Source: Rhizaria sp. SCN 62-66
Taxonomy: Eukaryota > Rhizaria, unplaced
DNA: 28,478 nt
NCBI GenBank assembly: GCA_001724265.1
Contig: MEDY01000387.1
Coordinates: 1-28,478, forward strand
Direction: 5' to 3'
A model generated the notes under the pieces. It had not been told where the DNA came from. It was given only the letters and a program-made list of their open reading frames with translations, and did not search any database. The position numbers were made by a program, and so were the translations under genes. Shown here in pieces: positions 1 through 11,756 of this stretch (within the stretch, counting starts at the first letter, position 1; each line of letters opens with the position of its first letter).

Positions 1-228
1 GTCATACTGGCGCAGCCGAGCGCGATATGACTTGATGACGGTGAGATCGAGTGGCTGGAGCAGGGACGTCCCGTGGGCAGGGACGTAAAGTAGCGTCACA
101 TCGTTGTGATAACACCACTTGCGGAACGACGTCATAATGTGGCTACGAGCAGAGTTGCAGATAAGCACCATGGTGCAATTCTTGTAGCGACCCACAAGCG
201 TTGTGTCGCGTAGGCTCAGTGAAGGTCT
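1..228 (-). pseudogene. Fragment of a pogo/Tigger-like DDE transposase (DDE_1 superfamily)
   Basis: Reading the minus strand in the frame ending at base 3 gives about 64 residues typical of the second half of the DDE_1 endonuclease domain: a strand with MVLICNSARSH, then a hydrophobic strand VTLLYVPAHG, then TSLLQPLDLTVIKSYRARLR. The TSLLQPLD-x-x-VIKS block is the most diagnostic stretch of Tc1/mariner-pogo enzymes and of domesticated Jerky/CENP-B relatives. The usual catalytic Asp of the D-N-A-P-S-H motif is Asn here (CNSARSH). Upstream in this frame a stop falls at about 253-255, and the neighbouring open stretch is in another frame, so the copy looks broken. It runs off the left edge. That it is a transposon relic rather than a domesticated gene is inferred from the Asp-to-Asn change and the broken frame. 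Confidence 0.66.
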
Positions 229-520
229 CGCCGGTCGACATTGCGCTGCTATTCACCTGAACGATCGCGTTGGACGGAGGGTTCATGCATTCCGTCTTGT
301 TATAGTTTGAAAATGCAGTGGTGAGCTTTTTGTACACGGTGTCCATGTCTGTTTGACGCTCGTAGTACTTGAGCCCCGCGTCAATGGCCTTCTTCACCAC
401 TGTGCCGAGAGCCTTCTTCACGGCCTTCGTCGCGTCCGTCAGAGTCTCTGGCTTAGCAGCACGCGCGGCTTCGGCCGCGGCCGCGGGCGCAGGAAGAACA
501 AGATCCCACGCGTAACATGT
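143..520 (-). other. Open stretch beside the transposase fragment, unassigned
   Basis: A minus-strand frame is open through this interval and encodes an Ala-rich, then Lys-rich helical segment (AKPETLTDATKAVKKALG) followed by GLKYYERQTDMDTVYKKL. It overlaps the DDE fragment in a different frame. It may be the shifted upstream part of the same element or an unrelated relic. I recognise no domain in it. Its GC-rich character near 440-500 contrasts with the AT-rich spacer that follows. Confidence 0.3.
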
Positions 521-556
521 TTGCTAACTCCTCGAAAACTGTTAGTGGATTATTGA

Positions 557-1559
557 CGAATCTCATGTTATGAGTAAACTAACCAAAGATGAGGTTGAAG
601 ATGGTATGAGCTGTCTCCAGTGTGTTTAGACGGATTTTGAAAGCGTAATCAAAGGCTGAGTCGTTGACTTTAGACATTATAAGAGATCAAAGAATTCAAA
701 AATGTTGAAAATTGACAGTGGTCAAGAAGAAAGATTGTTAACCTCTTGTCAGGCTCAATTAAAATTTGATGGAGACTTGAATCAACGATCGAGACTTCAG
801 GTCTAATATACGCCCCCCAGTCGTCCGAAGAAGATAACAAACAGTTGAATCACATTTCCACTTAGAAAATTAACTTAATAATCAAGATAAGCCTTTGCTC
901 GACAGTTCTAGCTGCTCTTTGGAACCACATCCGTGACCAAGCGTAACAACAACTGGGCGACTTAACTTGCGACTTAACTTTAGTTTGAAACAAATGGAAT
1001 CATCAATTACATGTCACATTCGCAACAAGAAAAATAGCTTAGTCAATAGAATAATTAAAAAATACACTTTATGGATAATAGCTAACGTAGTCAAATAATC
1101 CGGTCATTTCTGGTGAAACAATTGTTGGCCCTTGTCTTCGAAGAGTCAAGCAAAAAAAGCACTGTCAAAAGAAAAACACGACCAATATAGGAATCCTTTA
1201 CATCAAAAACTAATATACGTACATAATAACGGTAATATGCTTAAGTTTGGATCAAACCATGCACTCAAATTTTCTTTCGTCAATCTAATGTAGCCAACAG
1301 CGTTACAGTTGTGATAAAGCATGCGCGCAACAGCACAGAGCAACTCAGAGTATGAGCATTTTTGTCGTGCAAATGATAAACAGTGTGATAAGAGTGCGCT
1401 GTGTTCTTTGTTGTGTGTTATCGCCGACTCGTCCGTCCACTCAAACACCAAACATCATTGCAACACAGCAACATTCGCTTCATCAACTCATTCATTAACT
1501 CGCTCATCTCTGTGTGCAGTTACTCGTCTCGCGCGCGATTGAAACACACTTCACGCACT
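557..1559. other. AT-rich spacer 3' of the channel gene
   Basis: No convincing coding region is seen. The sequence is AT-rich with short homopolymer runs and only short open frames without recognisable content. On the minus strand it should hold the 3' untranslated region of the channel gene; no canonical AATAAA on that strand stands out. Composition changes sharply to GC-rich at the channel stop codon near 1560. Confidence 0.6.
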
Positions 1560-4500
1560 TCAAGTCTTCTTACCGGCGCCTGCGCCCGCGTCAGCGCCGT
1601 CCTTGGCGCCGACCACGGGGCTGGCCGCGCCCGCAGTCTTGCGGCGCAGCTTGCGCAGCGTGGCCTGGTCAACGTGCTCGGGCGACGCCACGCCCGACGC
1701 CCGCGACAGCGCGCTGCCGGGCATCGCGCCGCCCGACGAAGACCGCGGCACGCCGCCCGCGCCGGTCAGCGAGGGCGAGTTGGCGCCGTTAGCCCACGCG
1801 GGAACGCCGGCCGCCGTCTTGCGCGCAGCCTTGCGGCGCTCGGCGGCGTCAGCCGCGGTGACGATGCTGGCGCTGCTACTGGACGCGATACCCAGCTCCG
1901 CCAGCGAGGCGTTGAGCTCTTCCAGTTCCTTGTTCACGGGCGCGCGCGAAGCGGCAACGATGACTTCTTCGTCATCATCCTCGTCGCCGTCCGCAACCTC
2001 GGCGCGCGGCGCAGCGGCCGCAGCAGCAGCAGCAGCAGGCGCGCCGGCAGTGGCGGTCTTGGCTGCAGCAGCACCCTTTCGCGCGCCCTTCTTCTTGCCC
2101 GTGCCGCCGCGCGCCGCGGCCAGCTCGGCGGCCTCGCGCGCGCGCTGCGCCTCCTGAGCCGCGGCGAGCGCCGTCGCCTCGGCCTGCGGCTTCAGCGTCG
2201 GGTCGTTGAGCATCGCCAGCGCGTGGCGGAACGCGGCCTGCACGTCGTAGCCGATCGACACGCCCTCGGGCACCGGCGACACGGGCTCGGCGGCCCGCGC
2301 GCGCGCCTTGGCCTCGGCGGCCTCGCGCTCGGCGGCCTCCTTCTCCACCTGCGCCTTGCGCGAGCCCTTGCCCGCAAAGGCGCCCTGCGGGCCCATGCGG
2401 CGCGCGCGCTCGGCGTCATCGGCCTTGCGCCGCGAGGCCTCTTCGGCGCGCTCCTTGGCACGCAGGTCCGCCATCTGCACCGCGCGCGCCTCGAGCTCCG
2501 CGCGGCGCCGGTCCTGAAACGCGGCCGAGTCGTTGTCGATCGTGGTGAGCTCGAGCTGCGTCGCCGCCGCGGGGTCGAGTCCGCGGAGCTGGGTCAGGAA
2601 CATGTCGCGCAGCACCGCCGACGGGTTGTGGATGCGCACCACGGGCAGCACAGAGGCCGCGGCCGAGCGCTTGGCGGCCGCGTCGGCCTCGGCGCGCTCG
2701 GCCTCGGTCTGCGGGCCCGTCTTGGCGGCGTTGGCGGCGTCAGCGTCATCGTCGCTGTCGTCGCTGCCGTCGCCGTCGCTGCCGGAGCCGTCCTCGCCGT
2801 CGCCGTCGCCGTCGGCTGCCACGAGCGCCTCGGCGGTCGCCGTCGCGCTGTCCTTGCCGGCGGCAGCCAGGCCGAGCAGGAGGCGGTCATCCTCGGCCTC
2901 CTTGGCAAGGCGCGCGGCCTTGGCGGCGGCCTTCTCGATCGCAGCCTTTTCAGCGCGCTGCAGCAGCTCCAGGTCGTCGTCCGTCTCGACGAACTGCCGG
3001 TCTGCGGCCAGCGACGCGCGGCCCAGCCCGGCGTAGTAGTACTTCTTCATCAGCTGCCAGAAGCCCCAGATGGTGAAGATGGCGCGCACGCCGGTGAGCG
3101 GGAGCACGACCGACGTCTTGTCCAGCCCGAAGCGGTGCGCGTAGCGGTCCTGCAGCAGCGCGAAGTCGGTGTTGCTGATGTCGATCGCCGAAGGGTCGAA
3201 GTTGGGGCCGAAAGTGCGGCGGAAGCGCATGGCGGCAATGCCCATCATGGCATCTACGTAGTGCACGTAGAGCTCGGGCGTGACCTGCTCGTCCTGCTCC
3301 AGCACGACCTTCTGCTCGTTGCGCGTGCGCTTGCGGTCCTTCTGCTTCGACTCGTCGAGGTCGAGCGCGTACAGCTGATCGTTGTCGAACGCGCGCACGG
3401 GCACGGGGCAGTCGGGTAGGAAGGTCATGAGCTCCGTGTCCTGCGGCTTGAGCGCCGGGTTCAGTCCCGAGCGGTCGAGGCCGAAGGGCGCGGGCAGGAT
3501 CTCCAGGAAGGTGATGAACTCCTCCAGGTCCATGGCGAGCCAGGACTGCTTGGAGATTTCGGCGTCGGACCACAGCGCGGAGATGTTACGGATGTCGAGC
3601 ATCGTGATGGGCATGGGGATGACATCCGTGGTGGCCTTAAACGAGTGCAGCAGCACGGCGATGAAGAGGTTCAGCAGGATAAACGTCGTCACCATCGACA
3701 GCGAGATGTAGTACAGCAGCGACAACGTCGGCCAGCCGCACTCGTTAAGGTAGCCGTTGACGTACACGCAGTGCGGGGACGAGATCTGACTCTCGTGCAT
3801 GTACTTGGTCCAGTCTTCCGTTGTCGCCAATATAAACACGAGTTGAATCGCGTTGCCAAACGACTCGAAGTTGATGTTCTCATTGATGTACGTCTGGTGC
3901 TTGAGCGAGCCGTAGAGCACCATACCCATGTAGGCGTAGATGAGCACGATGATGAAGAGCACGATGGCGATGTAGAGCAGCGCGAGCGCGGCGCCGCGGA
4001 TCGTCGCTACGACGGGCTGCAGCGGCTTGTAGATCCTGGTCACTCGCACAAGCCGCAGCATGCGCGACACGCGCAGGATCTGCGGCCGGAAACCGCCGTA
4101 GGTGCCGCCCACCATCTCGAGGATGAAGCCGACGACGGAAATGGAGAGCAGCACCACGTCGGCGCGGTCGTAGGGGTCGGACCAGAAGCGCTTCCACTCG
4201 ACGACCCAGATGCGAAGTAGGATCTCGACGACGAAGATTGCCAGGAAGACGTAGTCGAAGATGTCGATCACGTTGGTGTAGGTCGAGGGCGCGCCGGCAA
4301 AGGGCATGGCCATGATCACCGAGTTGCAGAAGATGAGGAAGCAGAGCGCGTACTCGTACGTGTTGGTGGACATGGCAAAGAAGAGCATGGAGCGCAGCTT
4401 GTTCTCGTGGAACACATCGTTGTTACGGCGCTTGGGCGCGGTATTGAGGATGTCGGTGTAGGTCTTGAGCCACATCTTGGTGACTTCCTTGACGGTGTCG

Positions 4501-7500
4501 ATCTTGCGGTTGGCGAAGAGACGCATGAAGGTGAAGACGACGAGCGCGATGAACATGGCCACAAACAGGAACGACGCCACGAGCACGAAGATGAACACGG
4601 GCGCCGCCATCGCGGTGTTGTTGCCAATGATGGGGGCCTCGCCGCGCGGCGTGGCGTCTATGCAGAGGAACATGACCTCTGTCCAGCCGTCGGTGGTGCC
4701 CAGCTGGTACAGCGTGCGCAACGCGCCGGCGATGTCGTCGAAGTTGGCCTGCGCGGGGTTCATCCAGCTGCCGACGCCCGTGGACAGGCACTGTGCCTCG
4801 GTGAGGAAGTACTCGACAAGGCCGTCGGGGCGCTCGCAGCGGCGCATGCGGCCCGCGAGCAGCGAGATGCCGAAGACGCCAAAGATGAGGTACCAGCCGA
4901 AGGCCGTGAGGACAATCTTGAAGAAGGACGGCAGCGTGGTGATGACGGCGAGCAGCATGTCGCGCGTCTGCTTAAACGCCGTCAGCACGCGCAGCGCGCG
5001 CAGGGCCAGCAGGGACTGGAACACGCGCCAGATCTCGTTGTTGGTGACGAAGATGTTGACGAAGAACTGCGTGACGTGGAGGATGAGGATGAGGAACTCG
5101 ATCACGTTCCACGGGTTCGACAGGTACGAGTCCTTGTGCCCCGCGAATCCGAGCGCGAGCCACTTGAGGAAGAACTCAAACAGGAAGCCCGCAGTCATGA
5201 GGATGTCACCGGCGTCCATGAGGTACTTGCCGTTACTGCCCGGCTTCACTGAGGGCTCGCGCACGCCCAACAGCACGACGCCGAGCAGCACGAAGGCCGT
5301 CATGCACAGCCACCAGATGCGGTGGTGCAGCACGAAGGCGACGCGCTGGCGCACGGGGTGCGCGGGCCACAGGCAGAAGCACGACGTGCCCTGCAGGTCG
5401 GTGCGGTCGAACTCGTTTAGGCGGCGCTCGCGGCGCAGCTGCTGCATCTCGGCGCGGTGGCGGCGGCGCTCGTCCTCGTCCAGGTCGCGCCCAATCTGGT
5501 GCACCATCGTAAAGGAGAAGGAGAAGTTACCGTAGTCCTTGCGCTCGTAGCGCGCACGGAAGTCCTGCTCGTGGGCCTTGTTGGGGCGGTAGATGTCCAC
5601 TCCCGCGGGCTCCTCCGCCTCGGTCGCGTTCTGCACCTGTGTCTTGAGACACAGCACTTTGGTGAAGAAGACGCCTGCGTCGTGCAGCAGCAGCGGGAAG
5701 CCCTCAAGGCGGATCGCGTTCTGCTCCAGCGCGCGCTTCGCCTCACGGTCCAGCCGCAGCTGCACGCTCGTGAAGTTGCCCAGAAGCACCGCGATCATGA
5801 TAGCGAAGAGGAGGATGGCGCCCGAGATGTACATGAGGACGAAGAAGATGGCCATGGACCAGCCGCGGTACTCGATCGCAAAGTACATCATCTTGAACCA
5901 GTTCTCGCCGGTCATCACCTGGAAGACGGAAATGGTGGACCACCAGAAGTTGTTGAACGTGACCCACCGCTTCTCCGGTGAGAAGATGGGGTTGAGGTAC
6001 TGTTCGTTGGCGATGTTGAAGTCGCCCATGAGCTGCTGCATGCCGACGACAGAGAAGATGTATAGGTACAGAACGATGAGCAGGATGACAGGGAAGAGGT
6101 CGCTGAAGAGCTGGAGCAGCGCGCCGAACACGAGCTGCATGGGCGCCCACGTGTGCCAGTACTCGATCATGCGCAGCAGGCGCAGCGCGGCCATGGCGCC
6201 AAAGATGGTGATGGCGCCACCGTCGGTGGGCTCGACGGAGAACTCGACGAACATGCACGCCAGTACGCCCGTGTCGACGATGTTGAAGCCGGAGGAGAAG
6301 AACTTGCGCGGGCCCAGCGCGCCGACGCGCACCACGAGGTCCATGCTGAAGACGATGCAGCCGAGGATGTGCGCGGCGGAGATGAGGCTCTTGCGCGAGG
6401 ACGATACGTCGTAGGTGTTGGCGCAGAGCGCGGCTAGCACGAGGAGCGTGGTCGTCCACACGAGCACTTCGAAAGCGTGCGAGCGCATCAGCATCTCGGG
6501 GATGCTCTCCTTGGGCTCGTCCTCGAGCAGCAGCGCGTTGGGCTCGCCGCCCTCGGTCGACGTCAGGTCCACGCCCAGGAAGTCACCCACGTTGCTGTCC
6601 ATCATCGACGAGAACTTGCTCGTGCGCAGCCGCTTGAGGTGCTCCATGCGGATCCGGTTCTCCTCGTCCTTAGCCTCCTTGGCGAGGCGCTGGCGCTCCA
6701 GCTCGACCTGGCGCGCGCGGTTGAAGCGCAGCGCGATGAGTGCGATGACCAGGTTCGTCAGGAACAGGTTGCCGATGACGACGAGGATAAAAAAGTACGC
6801 GCGCGACGCGCTGGCCAGCACGTCATCGATATAGAACATGATCGTCGTCCAGCCGTCGCGCGAGACCGAGACGAAGACGGCCAGCAGCGAAGTGCCGATG
6901 TTGTTGAAGTTAAGCACGTTAAACCAGGGCGACGCGCCGTACGAGTTGCAGTGCCAGTTGTTGGCCGTGTCGCAGTGGCGGCCGTAGTTGTTGTTGGAGC
7001 ACAGGTACAGCGGCTCCCAGGGGAACAGCGTGTCCTCCCAGGTTCCAGTGAGGATGTTCTGGCAGCGGAAGTCGAGGTAGTTAGAGAAGAGCTGGATGCC
7101 CATGATGGCGAAGGCGACGAAGAAGAAGAGAAGCACGAGCGAGATCTCGAACAGCTGCGATAAGGCCTCCATAAGGCAGCGCAGAAGCGTGCCCAGCGCG
7201 CCCAACATCGGCATGTTGCCCAGCGGCCCCACGAGCCGCAGCGTACGGAACACGGCCATGTAGTTCTCGCCGAAGTAAAACTTGAGCCAGCCGAAGACAT
7301 TACAAAACAGGTCGAGCCAGTTCCATTTATTTTTCATGTACGACAGCGGGCCGGCGTTGTAAAAGCCCTCTGCGAAGATCTTCAGGAACATCTCGATGGT
7401 GAAGACGATGGTGAAGAAGACGTCGACAGAGTAATAGGAGCCCTCGCGGCCGACGCCCTTGGAGCCCGAGGCGGCGAGCCAGATGAGCTGCGCAATGAGC

Positions 7501-8616
7501 ATAATCGTCATGATGTGGTGGAACAGCCGCGACTCGACAAGGCGGATCGCGCCGCGGCGGAAGAACTGGTTCGGGCTCGCGCCCCACAGCGCGGGACGAC
7601 GCGTCATGTGGCGGGCCCACGGCCGCTCTTCGTACGACCGCAGCGACAGCAGATCTGAAAAGAAAAATTTGGCGTGGACGCAGACTTGGCCAGGCAGCGA
7701 GAGCGACTCGATGTCGGCCTCGATCAGACGCTCGTGGTAGTACGTCTTTTCGACCTCGTCCGGGTCAATGAACTCTGTGAAGTCGCACACATAGTCGAGC
7801 AATAGTTACGGTAGAAACATGATGCAGCGATAACAGAAGCGAAAAAGAGTTAAAGTAGAAAGTTTGAAAGAAGATTTGTAAGAATAATTGGCATAGAGTC
7901 GAATGAAGCGCTATGCAGCGCAAGCGCAGTGCAGCGCGGCTCGGTATAGTACAGTATGATATGATGCAGATATAGCGAATGCACAGCGGGAAGGGGCAGG
8001 CAGGCCGCTGCGCGAAGGCTCCGCTTGGGCGCTCGCCACTGGCAGCGCCTCTCTCTGAGTCCGTCACCGAAGCGTCCGACATGCGCAGTCGCAGGCACGG
8101 ATGCAGCAGCAGCAGCGGCGGCGCCACGGCACGGAAACGGCAGGGAAACGGCTGCGCGGCTTGCAGCGTGCACCGGCCGAGCCAGAAGCTGTGAGTTTGC
8201 AGAGCACGCGCGGAAAACAAGTGCAAGAAGCTGGAGCAGCGTGCAGGCAAACGCGCGCATGCGAGCGAGCGGGCCCCAACGCGGGCAGTCGGAGTGAGGG
8301 ACGGCGCCGCTTCCAGAGCCGCAAGAGAGCGCGGGCAAGGACCGGCCGAAAGAGGGGCGGCGGCGCGGGGCAGAGGTGCGGGCAGGGGCAGCGTGGATAA
8401 AAAGGCGTGGAAAAACTCTCACGCGGGTTGGGAGGCGCGAGATAAGACAGCCCCGCGAGGCGCGAGCGCGTGGGAGAATAGAACGAGCGAGACTGGAGGA
8501 TATGAGGCGAAGCGCGCCTCGAGCGAGGAGAGAAGAAAGCACGCACCTGATGACTTGACCACAGGGTCATTTGAGGGGAACTCCGCATCTATGGCGGCCG
8601 GGTCTTTGGGTTGCAT
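1560..8616 (-). CDS. Four-repeat voltage-gated cation channel, probably Ca2+-permeable (two exons: 8616-8547 and 7774-1560)
   Basis: A 2094-residue pore-forming alpha subunit of the plasma-membrane Cav/Nav/NALCN/Cch1 superfamily. Four six-helix repeats lie at about residues 105-385, 455-690, 840-1110 and 1150-1402. The pore motifs are SRDGW (D330), TGENW (E647), TTDGW (D1052) and TTEDW (E1343), an all-acidic ring that suggests divalent selectivity. S4 charge differs by repeat: two Arg in I (R200, R203), two in II (R555, R558), four basic residues in III (R949, R952, K958, R961) and six at every third position in IV (R1258 to K1273). The repeat I pore turret has several Cys, as in Cav and NALCN. 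After repeat IV comes an EF-hand-like segment (about 1419-1455, LEEFITFLEILPAPFGL), an IQ-like helix near 1532, and a charged Ala/Lys/Glu tail of about 500 residues. The long frame alone has no ATG at its 5' end, only TTG at 7802. Exon 1 (MQPKDPAAIDAEFPSNDP) supplies the first in-frame ATG, and donor and acceptor are both phase 1. Channel identity is certain; ion selectivity and the exact start are inferred. Confidence 0.93.
7775..8546 (-). other. Proposed intron 1 of the channel gene (772 nt)
   Basis: The donor is TCATCAG|GTGCGTGC, with the last exon base at 8547. The acceptor is CGACTTCACAG|AG, with exon 2 starting at 7774. A TAAC-type branch candidate and a T/C-rich stretch precede the acceptor. 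The split codon G+AG gives Glu, joining KSS-E-FIDPDEV in frame. The interval is GC-rich and carries long open minus-strand frames, but these are low-complexity and lack channel-like content. Confidence 0.72.
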
Positions 8617-11600
8617 CCCCTCAACCCTGGGACGGGAAGGAAAGACAAGTCGGAATGAAAGGAGAGAGTGATGAGTGGGTAAGGTTCGGTTTGACAGTGC
8701 ACATGAATGAACCAAAGCAACGCCAAGTAGTTTACCCACTAGCTTTTAAAAGTAATAACAAGATACAACACATCAGCTTTCTGCTATATTCAAAGTTACT
8801 TTTTGTGAATAACGGTCTATAACCCGCTATCTCCCGCCGTCCGAAATGACAGTAGCTCCTTCGAAGCTTTGCTTCATTGCCACCCGCCGCCGACCGTGGT
8901 TCGCAAAAAAGGCGACCGCCACTTGTTGGTATCGAACAAAATAAATGCTGCCACTTGATATAAACATATTCTTGGTCGACATGTTTCGTTTGGATAATCA
9001 CAAGCAGTCTCGTACTCTGTGATATTTTTGTTCACTTTATGACACTCGGTTAAACCGCCAAAGTGACAGCAAGGCTAGAATGAGTACTTGAATATCTACG
9101 GCATATAAATCGGTCCAGTTCGTTATAATCCTGCACATAGGGTCTATCATTTGAATATATTACATTTTTTAGTCTGATATGAAAGGTTTCCAAGTCACAT
9201 TGGTTTTGCTACCAATTATATTTCTGCCACCACCAATATGATGATGCTACTTTCAAGTTTGTTGACAACACTCGCAATTTAACATTGTACCCACACTCTC
9301 AGAAGTTGAAACACAAACTTTTACACGGCCAATACATTGAAGCAACAAATAATATCCTATTTTCCTCGTGATAGCTGTTCGATCGTCATCATATAGTTTT
9401 GCACAGTAACCTGTGACAGTTCCACGTGGCAACAACAACGACGCCTAGGTTCATCACTAAAAGACGTTTTAGCTTCTACAGACATGAATTCCAATTTATA
9501 GTCATCATATAATAACGGTGTTTTCGAATTATTTTCTTTTTTTTCTTCTAAACTATTTCCTTAGACAAGTAAAAGTAAGACTTGATTCAAAAACAAAAAA
9601 ACGGGAGCAATAATTTATACACTATTTTTATATAAAATTTTTTCTGAGGCGCTCTTTTGAGACTGCAATTACTGTGCTTTTTAAGATGAAGATAAATGCC
9701 AAACATAATTAAATTGGGATATATTTAATGTTGAATTATTATCAAACTAATAAAAACGTTTCTTTAAGTGTAGGTAATGTCTACAAAGATATATTCTATT
9801 TTATATCATATTGGCGTGTCACATTATGCTAACAGAGGGCTCTGTGCAGCCATTATTGCAGTGATTTCAAATTCATAAAGACTCCGTTCGCATTAACGAC
9901 CGCTAAACACTCTATTAACGTTAGTTATAAAGCATTAGCAAACATATCATTTGATCCATTGGTGCACAAGACCGAGCTGCGATTGACCAGTGACATCGTA
10001 TGAGCTGCGACAGCCACAGCAAAGGAACAACAGATCTGCTGTTGTGTTCTGTGTGAAGGCGATACTAACAAGAAATAAGCAACAGTAAGGTCTTGCACAG
10101 ATTGTCACAGTCATTTATACAAAAATACATTTTGTATTGACGGTCTCTTAGAAGAGCTCGTGCAACATCGGAAGTTCTTTAGACTTCTTGATTAGCGTTC
10201 ACGTACGCTTAAAGATTTGTTTATTGGTTTCGTTTCAATCAAAATGCGTTTTATATTTGCCTTGTGTTACGAAAAGGACTGACAAATTTACGCTGACCCC
10301 GGCTTACTTTGTTTTCCTGGCTCGAGGGATGAAGGCATGGGTTCCGTCGTTTCAACATTGATCTACAATGTATTACCCGAGGTTATCGTTTCACCACGAC
10401 AAAAGAGATTAATTTTTAAATTTTAGAAGCCAAAAACCAATTGTACTTAATCATTGTTTAAAAAGCTAGGAGTCGCGATTATGACGTGAATTTCATTGGC
10501 GCAAATCCGGAGTCAAGCGGCCCGTGCGGGACGGAAAAGCTGTCTTTTGTTTCTCACTGCGGGGCGGGACAACGCGCTTGTGCGGTTAGTGTTGAAGTAA
10601 GTGTAACTAACAATCACTGTTGCTGTGAATACATTTGCACCCAGGGCTATTCCGCTGCGTCCGCGGATGAGGACCAATAAGGGGCACCAGGTTCCTGTTC
10701 TGGCACTTATGCGGGTGGGTCGGTACACGCGTATCACGTCGTTTTTGAACATCAGCAACATGCATGCTCATAGCACAACGGGCACTAAGAGCGCACGCCG
10801 GTGACAGCTGCCTTACCAATTGAGGTTCCAGTGGGCGTGACAAAGTTGTTTTCAAGCTTGTAGGCTCTGTAGAGGTAGAATGTGTTATATCGAGTTTATG
10901 GGGACGTCCTGCCTTGCCAAAATGACTCAAGAATTGCAACTGCAGTCGTCGCAATCTCCGTGAGGGCCATATATAGCGAGCATCGCTGACCAGGATCGAG
11001 TTATATCTGTCAGCAGGAGTTCAAAGTGTTTGTATTAATAGTGATGGACCGTCATGAAAAAAACCGGGTCACTAAGATTATATGTACAGAATAGGCGCTG
11101 AGGCGCAAAAGAAACCTAAAATAAGATATAGAAAAGCAATTCTAAAGGAACGGTGCTGAACCCTTTAACATAAGAATATCGTGCCAATTTTAAGACGAGA
11201 TCACGACGTAACTTGTTTTGAAGGAGTGTCCTTTGAGGAGGAATTGAAAAAGATACTGTGGCGTCAAGTCCAAGCAGTGAAATGAGCTATTATTTATCTC
11301 AGTTATAGACCACACAAAAAGTAGATTAAATAGGTTTGCAGGCAATTCTACCACGTAATTACGGCATGGAAGCTGGAAAACCATGGCGCAGATCCCGGAA
11401 AAAACTGGTGGTGAGCGCACTCTTTCCATATTTCCGGCAAGATAAGGAGTTGTTGTCCGATACCCCCCTCTACACTCGACAATTGCAGTATCGTGAAAAT
11501 CTTCAATATATTATCAGATTCTCTGTTCAGTGCGTTCATGACCAGGGTCAGACAAAAATGAATGCTGCTTTCCCGAATCCGAAGACAAAACTTCGATCAA

Positions 11601-11756
11601 AATATCAAATAACACCATGTATACTTTAAATTTTATATAAGTGTACAAATCTGGTACGGACCCGTGCTTGTTTTTGAATTTTTTTTTAACCTCACCGAGT
11701 TTCATTGAGAGTACCTGCGTGAATCAGCTATGTGTCGATTCCGGAAGACTTGAACA
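8617..11756. other. Long AT-rich spacer without a supported gene
   Basis: About 3.1 kb between the channel and the tRNA. It presumably includes the channel promoter at its left end. Many A/T runs and short unrelated open frames occur. The longest ATG frame noticed is 11366-11629 (+), 87 codons, with AT-rich codon use unlike the real genes around it. A somewhat GC-richer patch at about 10480-10980 has short frames on both strands and no recognisable domain. Confidence 0.55.
8621..8704 (-). promoter_or_regulatory. Possible upstream ORF of the channel transcript
   Basis: A 27-codon minus-strand ORF (ATG at 8704-8702, starting MCTVKPNLTHS) ends in TGA at 8623-8621, four bases before the proposed channel ATG at 8616. 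If the transcript starts upstream of 8704, this would be a uORF tight against the main start. A pyrimidine-rich run ending CCCAG near 8628 could instead be a splice acceptor for a further upstream leader exon, which would remove the uORF. Confidence 0.3.

Noticed and set aside
1401-3419. 672-codon plus-strand open frame opposite the channel tail
   Set aside because: It is a GC-driven shadow of the minus-strand channel C-terminus, rich in Arg/Gly/Ala, with no domain and no independent signals.
7800-7802. TTG as the start codon of the channel
   Set aside because: An ATG-initiated upstream exon joins in phase through canonical splice sites, so TTG initiation is unnecessary; the bases before 7774 are better read as intron.
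7850-8588. Several overlapping minus-strand open frames upstream of the channel exon 2
   Set aside because: They lie in the proposed intron, overlap one another in different frames, and are Arg/Ala/Pro/Leu low-complexity without conserved content.
10486-10954. Short frames on both strands in a GC-richer patch, including a minus-strand segment with GKAGRPHKLD
   Set aside because: It slightly recalls transposase N-termini, but the match is too short and the frames begin at non-ATG codons.
11366-11629. 87-codon plus-strand ORF in the AT-rich spacer
   Set aside because: Its codon use is unlike any real gene here, it has no recognisable domain, and it overlaps open frames on the other strand; chance is likely.
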